From Cliona cf. orientalis (lineage: Eukaryota > Porifera > Demospongiae > Clionaida > Clionaidae), in contig OZ005706.1 of the NCBI GenBank assembly GCA_963930775.1, positions 124,001 to 188,000 on the forward strand: a stretch of DNA of 64,000 nucleotides. The letters are read 5' to 3'. The notes under the pieces were generated by a model, which was given only the letters and a program-made list of their open reading frames with translations, did no database searches and was not told the origin of the DNA. Every line of letters begins with the position of its first letter. Within the stretch, counting starts at the first letter, position 1. Made by a program: the position numbers and the translations under genes. This document shows, one piece after another, positions 1-12,528 of the stretch.

Positions 1-2328
1 ATTTGGCGTCACTATCAATTTTATCATCGTCAGTCACCTCTACTCCATGTAGGAAGAACTGTGTCAGTTGTGTCTGCTCTGAGCAGTTGTTCCATGCTTG
101 CTTCACAGAGGCCTGAATATCTGATTGGTTCACCTGAGAGGGAGGTGCCTTAGCTGATGGACGATGTGACCTGGCAGAGCTGCAGCGAGGTTTGGGCGTG
201 GATTTCAATCTTGAGCTTTGAATTCGTTTCTTATTGGTGGATTTTGGACGTACACATGCGCTTCCACCAGTCTTCTTAGACTTTGGCTTCATGGCTACTG
301 CTGGTGCAGCTGAAGTCTCCTCCAATTCAATTGGATGGATTTTAACAGCATCTGGTTTTGCTGAGCTGGTCGACGGACTCACATTCATCTCTACTATCTC
401 CACACTAGAGGAGCCACTAACTGCTGGAGGAGTGGGAGAAGTGTATTCCTCTGTCTCCCTATCATTATGGGGAAACTTGGACTCAGCACGTTCTGGATCA
501 TGGAAAAAATTATATTTGGAAAATGTGCCTTCCTCGTCAGTAGGTAAGTCCCTATCGTTAGTGCTCTCCGATGAGATATCTTCTCTATCCCTTGGTGGTG
601 CTGCGTGGTGTAAGTGAGTAGCTGCCCTGGAAAGACATATTGGATCGTAGCGATGCCTCTTTATCATGAGTTGTTCAAAGTAAGTCACTCCAGATTTCCC
701 TGAGAATTGAATCTGTGGCCTTTCTTTATCAATAGCAGCCGTTGTTCCTCCTGCAGGCCCAGCCTGGATCCCCGCACTCGAGTTACAGCTTGTTGATGAA
801 TCTGCAAAAAAATTCATTTAAGAATGAAGCTATCTCCATGCATGCACGTGACCAGAATATTAGCACCTTTGGAGGAGTAGACCTGCTGTGCAGAGCTGGT
901 AGTCTTTCCCTTCGCCCTCCACTCGGCCAAGGCCTGCTGAAATGAGGCTGCACTCTCTTCCTCATCATAACTGCCACTCAGAAGGGAACCCTCATTAGGC
1001 TTAGAAGGAGGGGGATGCCCCAAGTCATTAGTGGCTGTCGACGAACTTGTTTTAGAAAATGCTTCCACAGTACTGGTGGTGGTAGCCTGCTTCTCTGGTG
1101 AAATTTTCCGAACTTTTGACTGCAAAAAATTTTAAGTCATCTTGACAATGATTATGACATTAAGAGATGTGGTGATTACCTTGGAGACAATTGGCCTAGC
1201 GCGGTGCAGGGCTAATGCTCCCTTTTGATGAAACTTGGCATAGCAAAGCTGACAGTAGTTCTCCACACACTCAACACAGCTCTAAAAATAGAGAAATACA
1301 TGATAAATATCTATAATTAATAATCATGGCTATCATAACTGTGATACTCACCAGAGAAGCTTTACTTTTGTCGCACTGTCCACATCGAACAGATAGACCT
1401 GGTGAGTTAGCCTCGTTCTTGTCTGTGAGAATCCTCACTTTGATCTTCTCCTTGTTACCCTGTCTCTGTTCACCGTTGCTGTTGACAACGCCCGTGGGCT
1501 TGACTTGGGACACTGGTGACTGGTCCTTATTTCGAGGCCGTAGCAATGGTCCTTTCTGCCCAGACTTCCATAGATACCCACCTTCCACCCTATAAACATA
1601 ATAATTATGTATAAATAGTATATACAAGGAGTGAGCTCGCTTCGCTCGCTCACTCCTGCTATTATTGTGCATGTGTGGTCGACGACCTTTACCTACGTAT
1701 TTGTGCGCATGCGCAGAGAGCAAGCTAGTGCACGTGCACATCCTGCCTAATCATGTGACTTTGTCAATCACCTAGCTAAAGCATTCGTTACTTGTCTTGC
1801 AGCTTCACTCGCAAGGGGTCCCAAGAAAAGACGCTTAGAATAGAATCGCCTCCCTCTGGAAAGCACCTATGGGAAACATCGACTCAAGAATGTCACTCTT
1901 TCGCATTCTCCAGGCCGCCATATGTAAGTGTACAGTTCAGTCTAATACTCTCCTGCCGTTTTAACTTAAGCAGCTCACTTTAGTGGCTGCTGGGCCATAG
2001 CCAGCCGCCATCAGTGGGCTGTCTGCTGTATCGTCCCAAGTCCAGTGACGCCCAGAAAGAAAACTTTTTAGCTCGGGTCAAATCACTTCCGGTCACCTCC
2101 CGCTGGGACGGACGCACGGACAACTATAATCTTAGTATAATGATAAAAAAAAAAAAATTAAAAAGCTTAGTACACTTACTCTCTTCGTGCCTTCTCTGCA
2201 CTCATCATTTGCTTGAGTACTTGTAAACGTTCCTCCATTCTTTTGCTCTCCACTTCCAGCTGGGCTGTGGCGCGGCTGCCCTTTGCCCTTTGCTTCTTGC
2301 TGAGATCAGAGCTTCTTGTGTTGGCCAT
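1..2328 (-). CDS. ZBBX: ZBBX-like B-box zinc-finger protein (5' part; 3' end outside window)
   Basis: Five exons on the minus strand with matching phases: 2328-2180, 1589-1352, 1281-1180, 1119-867 and 801-1, the last running off the left edge. The start codon at 2328 opens a charged coiled-coil N-terminus. Exon 2 carries [12 protein letters not shown] and KIKVRIL, which align with the corresponding segments of human ZBBX as I remember it. Exons 2-3 form the B-box zinc-binding pattern: CGQC, then [20 protein letters not shown] and ALALHR. Downstream sequence is Ser/Thr/Pro-rich with little recognisable structure. ZBBX is a poorly characterised protein whose vertebrate orthologue is expressed in ciliated tissue; its function here is inferred only from orthology. 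It shares a ~258-bp divergent promoter region with the SLC2A13-like gene. Confidence 0.85.
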
Positions 2329-2586
2329 TGCACTAAAAGACATCATTGCTTTCTAATCTCGATCTCTATTTCTCTTTCTAATCTCGATCTCTATTTCTCT
2401 ATTTCTTGATCTTGAGCTGATCTGAACCCATGTGTGGGAGAGCAGCTGTTTGTTGCTAAGGAACTGTTTATTGGCTTACCATTGTCATGGTAACGAATGT
2501 TTTTCAAAATTACACTTTTGATAATTAGAGCGCCCAGTCGATTGTTGACTCCGCCCACATTCTCAGTAAATAATTGCGGTGTCAGC

Positions 2587-5504
2587 ATGAGTAGCGAGGT
2601 GGTCAGTTGGAAAAAGGAGGAAGAGACGGTCTTCATTGCAGATCAGGAGGGGGAGCAGCTAGATACCGACACAGATATCGATTCTCCGAACATCGATCCG
2701 TCGCAGCCGATAAAAGATGAAGTTTATAGCCGATCTCGTGGGGCGCGGGCACGCACTCCACTCTATGTCTACGTGATCTCCTTCTTTTCCATCATCGGTG
2801 GTTTTCTGTTTGGATACGACACGGGGGTCATCGCGGGGGCGCTGCTCGAGCTAGAAAAAGACTTTAAATTGGATGCAACAAAGAAAGAACTAGTCGTGAG
2901 TGTGACGGTGGTCGCAGCGGCGCTGGGGGCGCTGTGCGGGGGACCTTCCAACGAGAAGATAGGACGCAAGCCCACCATAATGATCGCATCTGTGACATTT
3001 GCGGTGGGCGCGTTGCTTATGGGCGTGGCTCCTACTGGCGGAGGGACGGAGAGCTGGAGTTGGTTGGTGGTGCTGGCTGGGAGATTTATCGTTGGCCTGG
3101 GAATCGGTGAGATTGGTTGCATATTTCCGTTCCAAAACACTTCATATGGCACCATCCAATTAGATAATTTGACGTATTAATTAGGTGATCACATGTATAG
3201 TAATCAAGATTGCATAACTATTATGCAATCTCAAGTATCTATGACAATGCTAGGGATCCGAATCATTTTTATCGGAAACCCCATTTTAGGTCTAGCGAGC
3301 ATGACTGTGCCAATCTACCTGGCCGAGTGTTCTCCAGTTCACCTGAGAGGGAGGCTGACTGTTGCTGACAACATGGCCGTCACTGGAGGCCAGTTTGTGG
3401 CGGGTGTCATCGACTATGCATTCAGCTATGTATCCCATGGATGGAGGTACAACTGGTTGCATCTCTTGATTGAGTTGCCAATGCCTGAATGAATATTTTT
3501 TTTAAGATTCCACTTAATTTATAATGCTTGTTGCTAGATAATTGAGCTTGGGATGATAATTGAAATTATTGTACAAATTATTGAACTGTTATTAACCCAA
3601 TTCTGGACTTTTGTAATTTCTGCAGGTTTATGCTTGGGGTTGCTGCCTTTCCTGCTCTAGTTCGTTTCGTAGCGTTCTTTTTCCTTCCTGAGAGTCCCCG
3701 GTGGCTGGTGGGGGCGGGAAAGGTGGGCAAGGCTCGCCGCATCCTACAGAGACTCAGGGGAGAGGAGCAGAATATCGAACAGGAACTGCAGGAGATAAGG
3801 GACGATCTGGAACAAAGCACTGGAGCAGACAAACAAAGTGAGCTTAATGAAGGGGTCTCCCCCCAATGCTTGAGTACCACCTCAACAGTGATATGAACTA
3901 CATGTAGATCTCTGAAATGATTGAAGATATTTCCTTTAAATAGAGCACCTGCTACCATCCCAATTCAATCGTGTTCACTTTGTGATGTAAAACAGCAGCT
4001 GCTAAAGAGTTAATGAAGCAAACATTTCCTGCAATAGCCATTCCTATAGTATATAGTCATTGTACAATTCACTCAGCTGGCTTTCTTCCAACTATGGTGC
4101 TATACACAGGAGCCCCAATACTTCCATTTATGGCAGTCTACGGGCTTACTTATCAATACCAATGCACTCACTGTCTGTTGTAGGTATTTTTCATAAACTT
4201 TGGTTAATGTTGACTACCAAGCACCTTTTGCTGGCCCTAATTGTGGGGTGTGGCCTACAGGCAATACAGCAGCTCTCTGGAATCAACACAGTAATGTAAG
4301 TACACAATGTTATCTTATTGTGTGTGTGTATTGTACGTTATCATTATCTGTGTGAAAGTGAATTTCTTGAATACCGATATCTTTGGAAGTCAATCCCCAA
4401 ATTTGATGATCATTAATATATTGTACATAAATTAATGTCTTAATATTCCCAAAAATAGCCTAATCTATTCTTGATATATTATACACACTCTTACTCTGAT
4501 GGCAATGCCACTGCAGGTACTATGCTCCGACTATCCTCAAAATGGCAGGAATTGTTGACAACCACAAGGCTATAGGCTTTGGTGCCATCATCGCGTTTGG
4601 TAACTTCATCTTCACTCTGATTGGCATGTACTGCGTGGAGAAATCGGGAAGAAGAAAGTTGATTCTCTCGAGCCTTGCTGGAGTGATATTCAGCCTCATT
4701 CTCCTCGGCCTAGCCTTCTTTCTAGCACACAGCCACAGTCCAATGACATCATTACCAACCCCTCTCCTAGTGGCTAACGTATCGGATGAATGCTTCCCCG
4801 ATCAGCGCTGTGGCTGGCGAAACTGTGACGATTGTGTAATAGATGATGTCTGCTCTTTCTGTCTCTTTAATGGTACGTTTGGCGATCCTGATGCTACGAC
4901 GCTCTGTGTGCATGTTGATTCACCATTCTACGATGAAGATACGAGACAATGTCAGCTACCTGGCCATTCCGTCAACAGAAGCCATTGCTCTACAAGACTA
5001 TTAGACCTAGCATTTGATCAAAGTGATGTCGACTCAACTTATCAGTACTGCCCGAGTAGCTTCTCATGGTTCACCCTGGTCGCACTATGTGTATATATCG
5101 TATCATTCTCTCCTGGTATGGGGCCTGTACCGTGGACTGTCAATGCTGAGATTTTTCCCAACTGGGCTCGGAGTATTGGCAACTCCCTTGCTACTACCAC
5201 AAACTGGACCTCTAATCTCATCGTTTCCATGACATTCCTACACTTAGCTAGATATCTCACCAGACACGGCACCTTCTGGCTCTACACAGGTATAGCCATA
5301 CTCGGATGGATTTTTATCTTTCTTCTCTTGCCCGAGACTAAGGGGAGGAGCCTGGAGCAGGTAGAGGAGTTGTTTCAAGGCGCCAACTGCCCTCCACCTG
5401 GCCTAGCTAGCAGCTGCCAGAGCAACAGGCGTGGTGGATATGAACTCACCAATGGCAAAGAACAGGACAAGCAAGTGCTACTGAACGACAAAGAACAGCT
5501 TTAG
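2587..5504 (+). CDS. SLC2A13: Proton/myo-inositol symporter, SLC2A13 (HMIT) type
   Basis: Five exons (2587-3106, 3290-3446, 3626-3837, 4184-4295, 4517-5504) join in phase to 662 aa, against about 648 for human HMIT. This is a 12-TM sugar-porter-family MFS transporter, expected to carry myo-inositol with protons across the plasma membrane. Visible family motifs are [17 protein letters not shown] in TM1, GRKPT after TM2, [35 protein letters not shown] and [12 protein letters not shown]. The long Cys-rich extracellular loop (about 4790-5030, with [18 protein letters not shown]) is diagnostic of SLC2A13 rather than of the GLUT glucose carriers. An in-frame upstream ATG at 2497 exists, but the ATG at 2587 starts the acidic cytosolic N-terminus usual for the family. 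The C-terminus is hydrophilic. Confidence 0.92.
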
Positions 5505-6203
5505 GTTATTACATGTAATATCGCTATAAAATTTTATGTACTTTATGCGCTATCTTTTTGTTAATGTTTGCGCCAGGTGGGGTCGCGAATTAGCGCAAAG
5601 CGCCAGCCGGTCAAAGGGGGAGATCCTTATGATTTCTGCATGAGGCGGGGCCAGCATCGCCATGCTGTTCTTGGTGACCATCTGATCGCAGGAGGAGGCA
5701 CAGAGAGAAAGAGACAGCAATAACCGTCTTGTCGAGTCGTTGTCCGAGTGAGTGATAGCAAGGAGCCTTCGCTGCCTCATAGCGCAGCTGGAGAAGCCTG
5801 TGTACGAGTGCTCAACGCGTCCCGTCTCTTTCTTTGAACAACCTACAGCAAATAAATCCATTTCTTCAAGATTCGTCTTGACACAAGTTATTTCTGGAAA
5901 TTCATCGTTGGACTTGGTATCGTTCTGCTGTGCTAGGATCACTTAGCGGTGCGTGTGTGGAGTTTGTATCTTACTATAGAAGGAAGTAAGCAGCCATATT
6001 TATGATACCCAGCGCACGCTAAAACTGGGACACCTGTTCGTTTGTAGAGATACACTAGACTACGTTAATATGGTACGGCTAGGCGGCACCTCCATCCACG
6101 CTACATACCAGTACACTCCCTCCTCCAAAATAATATGTGCCTGAAAACTTCACCACCCCAAGAAAATACGAGTAGATCTACGATACTAGTATTTATCAGT
6201 GCC
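5505..6203. other. Intergenic region between SLC2A13-like and TSC22D-like genes
   Basis: This 0.7-kb stretch follows the transporter stop and leads into the TSC22D-like start. Its middle is GC- and CpG-richer than its surroundings, which fits a promoter and 5' leader for the downstream gene. Open frames here show no recognisable domain. An in-frame ATG at 6135 could extend the next protein by 23 residues. Confidence 0.4.
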
Positions 6204-8805
6204 ATGTCCTCGGGCGAGTCCAAATTAGCGTCAGGAACCCCTCCCTCCTCTTCGAGCAGCCCCCAGCAGCCCTCCTCCCTCAGTATGGGCAAGTCAGAGT
6301 CAAGTGAGAAATTTCGAGGCGATGTGGCGTCGCTAGATGCCGTCTCGCTCGAGAGTGAAGTTGGCGAGTTGAAAAAGGAAAGCGCTCAGAGCGCTTTCGA
6401 GATAACTAGCGTCGAGCCGGCTCCGGATGAGGACCTGGATGCAACAGGGGGACGGATACAACCAACGTCCATGGATGACTCCACTCTGAAGACAAAGCTA
6501 GAGTCTGGGGACTCCGAAGAAGATACCGTGAGTCTATCGGAAGATCAGCAACATACACCCAAGATGCCCAGTAGTGACGCTGATCCTGGTGGCTCTTTTG
6601 GTACGCTATCTAGCTCATCGGGGGTCGATTTGAGCCGGTCCGGGGGCCAGCAGAGCTCTGCTACGGGGAACGGGCCCAGCGTGCAGCCGGGGGGAGGCCG
6701 GTTCAGAAAGGTCAACAAGTACACCCGTGGGAGGTGGATAGTACGAGACATGGAGACAACGGAGGAACGCTTGGGGTCTGAAGTGGCCACACGCCACCTC
6801 TCCCAAGGGGGTACCGGGGGATCACGGATTAACGTCCTTGAACCTGGATCTGGCTCACCGTCTATCGGGAGAAGAACTGACCAACCAGAATCACTTCATA
6901 GTCGGAGCGGGAGCGAGTTGGGGCAAGCGTCAACGATTACCGGAGGAGGGGGAGCCCCTAGTGATAATGTTAGCGACAAGGACAGCACCAGTGTGCACTT
7001 AGATCGTAGCTCAACGGCGGCAGATACACTCTCAAGAAACACTAGTCTGTCATCCATCAATGCTCCCGATGATCGCTCTACAGATGTCGACATTGATACA
7101 CAGACTGTTGGCAATGTCGGAGGAGAGGTGAGTGAGTCGGCAGTAGCTGGAGGTGTAGCTCCTTCTTCTACTTTAGCGTCTGGTGGCTCCATCCATCCTC
7201 CTCTCCACACTACTACCTCCACGCTGACATCGAGTTCGGAGATCATGACTTCGACGCACCAAGCTCGGGATCACCCTGTGTCTCAGCTGAATGGCCCACT
7301 GGACTCAGCAACTGAGTAAGTAATACTACAATACATGTAGCTGTATATAGCTGTTTATCCTGAGGATTGGGGTGGGGGGGACGTTTGGACAAGTGTGCGC
7401 GGTGCTTGAGTAAGTGTATTGTGGATAGCATTGACTAGAGGTAGCTTAAAGTATCTCGAAGGATACTTGTATTTTGTATCCTCATTTGTTCCGATTTTAT
7501 CTTAGTGAAAGCAGTTCCTACATGTCATTTCATATTCTACGCTACTGGTCAGCTGAATAGTCAAATATTGTGATCTTGGAGCATGTGTATATAGCATGTT
7601 GTTGGAGTTGAGTGGCCTATCAGTTTACTAGTGTTGTTTAAGCTTGGGAGCAGGAAAGAACAGTACGTACTGTACATACATGTACGTATATACCCTTCCT
7701 CATTATCACACAGATTTGCGTCAATTTTAGTTTGTGTGCAATTCATTGCTTTTCCTTGGCCTCACGGAGTAAGTACTGTACATCAAGTGCATGTAAGCTC
7801 CCTGTACGCTGTTCAGTATTTGTTTCTGCATAATCAGATAACCTCTTGGTACGTGTTAGTATGCTAAATGAGTTAGCATAATGACCATGTGTGTTTGGTT
7901 GTACCGCATGTCCCGAGGTTGGGCTCTGCATTTCTCTGGTTAACCTTTGGCCAGTAGTTGTGTTTTTATCGTGTACAGTCTATCTGTCCTGGTCCGCTTT
8001 ACCTCTACATAAATTACGTGTACTTTTTATCTCATCTCTATGGTGGGTGCTCTAAATAGAAATAAGGAGTGACCAATTATACAATGATAATAATACGTAT
8101 ACATAATTATAATAATTATTATGCAGTAGGTGCCGGGGGTGATGGCTGGGGTGTGCATTAAATAGATGTTACAGTAGCTGACTTGTTTTCTTGTTCCTTG
8201 TGTGTGCATGTGTGTGTGTGTGTGTTTGTGTTGTGACAGTCGATCGGAACGTTTCCTGGTCACCTGTCCTAGCACAGTGCTAGCTACTGCTACTGCTAGC
8301 GCTAGTCATCACCAAACAACAGCAGTATAGCATGATCCCGGCCGCTGGCTGTCTGTGTACATGTGTGTGTATGTTATATACATATACATGTACATGTAGT
8401 AGCCCATGTGTGACTGTATATACATGTATGTACATGCTAACTACATGTACTATAGTAGTAGTTACATTTTCTACTGTAATAATAATATACGGCATACCTT
8501 TGCATATCAGAGATACCCAAATAGAGCTAGCCTACATCCCAGCATCGGATGGCCACCATATGCTGTGCTTACAATAGGACATACCACTGTTTCTGTACTT
8601 ACATGCTAATAGGCTTGATTGGGTTGTTATTATGCTACATATTACTATAATATAGACTATATGGACTGATGTGTGTCCCGGTAGGCCATTTTAGTTACTC
8701 TACTATGATATAATATTATGCATATTATGTACTATCTATGTACTGTTTGAGAATATTATTGGGATGATTGAGTGTGCTCTCATGTGTGACCACCTTACGT
8801 GCATG

Positions 8806-8849
<44 letters not shown>

Positions 8850-9287
8850 AGCATCCAACCATCAGAGTCTGAAAGTGTCAAAGAAGCTATGGTGAGTTAG
8901 CACTTACATCATTATTACATCATCACCATAATATCTCACCTGTCACATTCCTTCCTTTCTTGGTCTCAGGCTCACCTCCAGAAGCAGTTGGAACTTCTTC
9001 TCACGAGCAAAACAGGCATGGAGCAGAAGAACACTCAACTTCACGAAACAATCAACAGTCTCACAGACAAAGTCAAACAGTTACAGGATGAAAACGCGAA
9101 ACTAAGACAGCTGGTTGGTGAGACGCCATCAGGCCATCAGGCCTCACAGCTGCACGATAGGAATAAAGCACTAGAAGAAGAGAATTTGAAACTTAAAACT
9201 GAACTAAAAAATTTGCGGTCGTCGCTGTCCCTGTTAGTGAGCAACAGTAGTGTAGAAGCTTCACAGAGCAGCACCAAGCATACATAG
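6204..9287 (+). CDS. TSC22-domain-family-like protein
   Basis: Three exons (6204-7315, 8852-8891, 8970-9287) encode 489 aa. Two short conserved motifs of long TSC22D proteins are visible in the otherwise Ser/Gly-rich N-terminal region: SAFEITSVEP (compare SGFQITSVT in TSC22D) and GRFRKVNKYTRGRWIVRD (compare SRFRVVKLD...GRWTC). The C-terminal exon is a leucine-zipper-like coiled coil, from AHLQKQLELLL through KVKQLQDENAKLRQLV to a second heptad block. In bilaterians long TSC22D proteins dimerise through the zipper and bind NRBP/WNK-pathway proteins through the N-terminal motifs; applying that here is inference. The canonical TSC box preceding the zipper is hardly recognisable, so the identification rests mainly on the motif pair. 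Intron 1 is unusually long for this locus (1.5 kb). Confidence 0.7.
7316..8851 (+). other. Long first intron of the TSC22D-like gene, with CT microsatellite
   Basis: A 1.54-kb AT-rich intron, large for this locus. It holds short TG/CA-rich stretches (8201-8230) and (CT)n at about 8811-8846 forming the polypyrimidine tract directly before the acceptor at 8850-8851. No conserved coding segment is visible. It could contain an alternative promoter, as TSC22D genes in other animals have, but no such promoter can be identified by eye. Confidence 0.5.
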
Positions 9288-9939
9288 CACACGCCCACTT
9301 GCCCCACCCCATGCGTCCCCCCCTTTAATTTGCGTCTTTTAATTAACTCGTTGGAGTGAGAGTATGTGTGTACATGTGAGAACAAGACGTATTGTTCGAT
9401 AAATTATTATACTGTTATTGGCAATACTTTATAACTAACTACTACAATTTAATTATTATTATTAATGTCCATGTACATGTATGTGATTTCATTACTTTTT
9501 TTTTGGATTGACAGTAGCCGTTGTTGTGTGTAGTGTATCATTCGTCCCCCCTGTTATATTCATGTCGCTAGATTTAGTAGCCCTCGTATGTATCTGGCAG
9601 ACAATACTTATTTTGTATGATGTAATGTATTATTATCACTAGTTTCATTCACGTTGTGTGTATAATGATGTGTTTGCGTGTACACTTATCCAGAGAGTGG
9701 AGACAAATATAATATTATTATGATTGATGACAATGTCTTTACAATAATAATAATAATTATTATTATGAGATATTAGTAAGTCTTTTATACCATTGTTACC
9801 ACTTTGATGAAATCAAACAGATAGTATGGTTAACCACAAAAATAAATAGTATAATATTATTGACCTGATTGGATGATAGTATTCCTTCATTTTTTCTGTA
9901 AAATTTAATGTGAACACATATAGTGAGGATTACCTCCTC
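9288..9939. other. 3'-3' intergenic region
   Basis: AT-rich convergent gap between the stop codons of the TSC22D-like and LRR genes. It presumably carries both 3' UTRs. No repeat family or RNA gene was recognised. Confidence 0.4.
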
Positions 9940-12293
9940 TTAGTAAGAAAATTGCAATTTTCTTACCTTCTTCTTTCCCTTTCCCGACTTACGCTTCTTT
10001 GTTGCTGATGCTGCTGTTAGTTTCACGATCTCGGAGAAGATTTCTGGACAGATTCTCGGAGAGACCCCCAGCTTGATGGCCGTAAGCCCCACCTCCTTCC
10101 TCTCATGGAGGGCGAGCATCATCTCCCTAGCTCCACCCTCTCCAATCCAATTACCCTCCAAATTTACCTCCTCCAACAGCGGACTGCTCACAATAAGTCT
10201 GGAGGAAAAAGTATATTACATAAACTAATTATTATGTACAGTAAAGGCAGCACATACCATGTATCTATGGCAATAGGGTAATTTAATTATACCTTTTAAG
10301 TGCTCTCATGCATAGCACGCTGGCAAACACTCCGTCCATATTGGTACACTCTCCATGTACGTCGATGCAGTTGTCCTGGATGAAAAGCTTTGTTAGTGGA
10401 GGCATAGAGGACGATGCAGGTGGCTCAATGGGTGGAGCTTGATGTTGTGGGGAGAGAGAGGGCACGAGGTCAGGGGGAGGGGCTTCAGAATGGGGCGGGG
10501 CCTGAGGATGGCTCCGAGTTTGTTCTGTTTTATCTTGCACTTGTGCACTTGCAGTGTCTATAGTAGCATGTGACTCAGCTAGTGAAACCAAAGGTCGAAG
10601 AAATTCATTAAAGCCTTCGCATTCTAGTCGGTTTCCAATTAGAGATATTTCCCTGGTAATAATCAAATGAAAGATTTAGATTAATTCCTATAGATATTAA
10701 ATGATGTACTTTATCTGTGAAGTGGCAGTGAGCATGCCCAGAGGCTCCCCGCAGCCACGCCCAAGCTGACAGAAGTTGAGGCTGAGAGAGGAGAGAGAGG
10801 GCACTCTATGGAGGCCCACACAAAGCTTGCCCAGGGAGGAGCAGTCGATTCTGCATAGCCGGGTGGGGTAGTTAGAGTAAAGATGAATCGATACATGTAA
10901 TTAGGTGTGGATTTTTAATGGGAAGCAGTAGAAAAGAGATATTGAAGTTAACTCACGGATTGAAATCTAGATTCAGTGTAGTTAACTGGGAGCCAGCTAT
11001 CAGTGATCTACAGAAATAGGATTCTGAATGATCGCTCAAGAATAGCACAAAACTATAACATTATTATTGTTATTTTAAATGCATAATTTTGTTACCATAA
11101 ATCGCGAATATTTCATGTCTAAAATATTTCATGCGATAAATTTTCATGTTAAATAATTTTCGGACAAACGACCCAGTACCGCATTATCGTTAATATTACG
11201 TATGTATTTTGTGCGTTTAATTTTCGCACAAGCCAGGCTGTCTGAAAAGATTTTAACAACGAAATATTCGCGATTTACGGTATGAAGATGGCCATAAGGG
11301 TACATACAAATTTGATGCTAGTGTATGCAGGTGTGATAAACTATACCCTTTCTTTTACCTCAGTGGCACTTACTTTGCAAGCCTATTAACAGCCCAGGGA
11401 GACAGCTTAGCCTCTCTCAGCTCTAGAACCTTGAGGTTTGGACCAAGGGCCGACTCCAAAAACAGAGCCTGCACATTTAATTATTAATAACATCAAGATA
11501 CATTAATTATCATGCAAAATATCTTTACTAGAGTGACAATGGCGTCATCCGCCAGCTCCATGCTCCAGACATGTAGACATCTGACGTGGCTATACTTAAT
11601 CTCTGTCCAAGAGTTGACCAGTGGCTGGAGGAGAATTGGTGGAGGGGCTGGCTTAGCTGACTCGCCAGACTTTGGTGATAGGGCAGCTTTATCTTTGCCC
11701 ATTGCAGCTGCAGTGGAGGGAGGTGGCTGGGTAGTGGCTGGTGTTGGAGGACCACGACCTTTCTGTCGAGAGGGTGCCAATGGTCTCACCGCTGCCGCTG
11801 CTTGTGATGGCTCCAGAACAAACTGCATATACACAAAAGCGAATCATAGTTACCAAAAATGCATTATTATGTATGGTGTGAAAAAGTATTAAATAGATCG
11901 TTATGTAGGTGATAAATGCCATCACGTTTTCATTATTGTCTCCCCAATTATCATACTAGCTATAATGTTATAGTCACACCTTCATAAATTTAATAGGTAG
12001 ACTAGATTTCTACTATCGGAGATGCATGAGGAGGGGAAAAGAGAGAAACTACAGTCACAGTTGGTTAAACTTACTTTTGATAGTGCTATCTCGTTCTCTA
12101 TGCTGTTTCTGATTTCCTGGCAGACTCGCGGCGAGGCAATGCTCTCCTTAGAGGTGCAGTGCAGCTGGTAGGATTTTAACAGGCTCTTGCATAATTTGAC
12201 AATCTCATCCTTCTCGGCAGTTGCTTTGGCGCCCTTTTTCTTCTTTTTCCCTCCACTCCCGCCTCCCTTCCCTTTCTTCTTACTCGCTGGCAT
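9940..12293 (-). CDS. Leucine-rich-repeat protein with basic N- and C-termini
   Basis: Seven exons (12293-12075, 11822-11529, 11468-11374, 11007-10957, 10850-10710, 10652-10293, 10198-9940) join in phase to 472 aa. The N-terminus is a Lys/Gly-rich stretch (MPASKKKGKGGGSGGKKKKK). Ribonuclease-inhibitor-type LRRs follow: NLKVLELREAKLS, QLTTLNLDFNPIDCSSLG, SLSSLSLNFCQLGRGC, REISLIGNRLECEGF and LEEVNLEGNWIGEGGA. A Pro/Ser-rich insert (about 10420-10560) interrupts the repeat series. Most intron phases are identical (phase 2), as often found when LRR units are exon-encoded. I do not recognise a specific orthologue; LRR proteins of this build are common among axonemal and ciliary proteins, but that is only a suggestion. 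It shares a 235-bp divergent promoter region with VPS13B. Intron 3 contains a MITE. Confidence 0.8.
11093..11282. mobile_element. Palindromic MITE, family 1 (AAATCGCGAATATTTC ends)
   Basis: About 190 bp inside an LRR-gene intron. Its ends are inverted (TACCATAAATCGCGAATATT and the complement ending ATTTACGGTA), and the interior is also partly self-complementary. Related copies occur at 21273, 51321, 53346 and, more diverged, 16643. There is no coding capacity. Confidence 0.8.
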
Positions 12294-12528
12294 CAACCTC
12301 TGATGGTTTTGTCTCGCATGAAACGCAGCGCTGCAAACAACCAGCCACACCCCCTCGTTGTCATGCAACGACACAAGCCACGCCCAATAACGTTAATGTG
12401 CTCTATTTGGAATTTTAGACAACACAGTCGCAGTCATGCTACCAGGTGTCCATCAATCGTTGATTGCACCAGTACTAAGCTAAGTGTATGAATCTCGATA
12501 TCTTCTCGCGGTGATCTTATCGAAGAAG
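12294..12528. promoter_or_regulatory. Divergent promoter region, LRR gene / VPS13B
   Basis: The start codons of the minus-strand LRR gene and the plus-strand VPS13B gene are 235 bp apart, so both promoters and 5' UTRs must lie here unless upstream non-coding exons exist. No TATA box stands out. Confidence 0.5.

Noticed and set aside
1625-1660. Near-palindrome GAGTGAGCTCGCTTCGCTCG as regulatory site
   Set aside because: It lies in a ZBBX intron, looks like low-complexity GCTCGC repetition, and nothing ties it to a function.
5550-5942. 130-codon minus-strand frame upstream of the TSC22D-like gene
   Set aside because: No domain, no splice context, and it overlaps the likely promoter and 5' leader.
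6204-7315. Reading the Ser/Gly-rich protein as unclassifiable disordered sequence
   Set aside because: Two TSC22D motifs in the right order plus a C-terminal zipper are unlikely together by chance.
11493-11892. Plus-strand frame antisense to LRR exon 2
   Set aside because: Shadow of the real minus-strand exon, which has LRR homology and correct splice phases.
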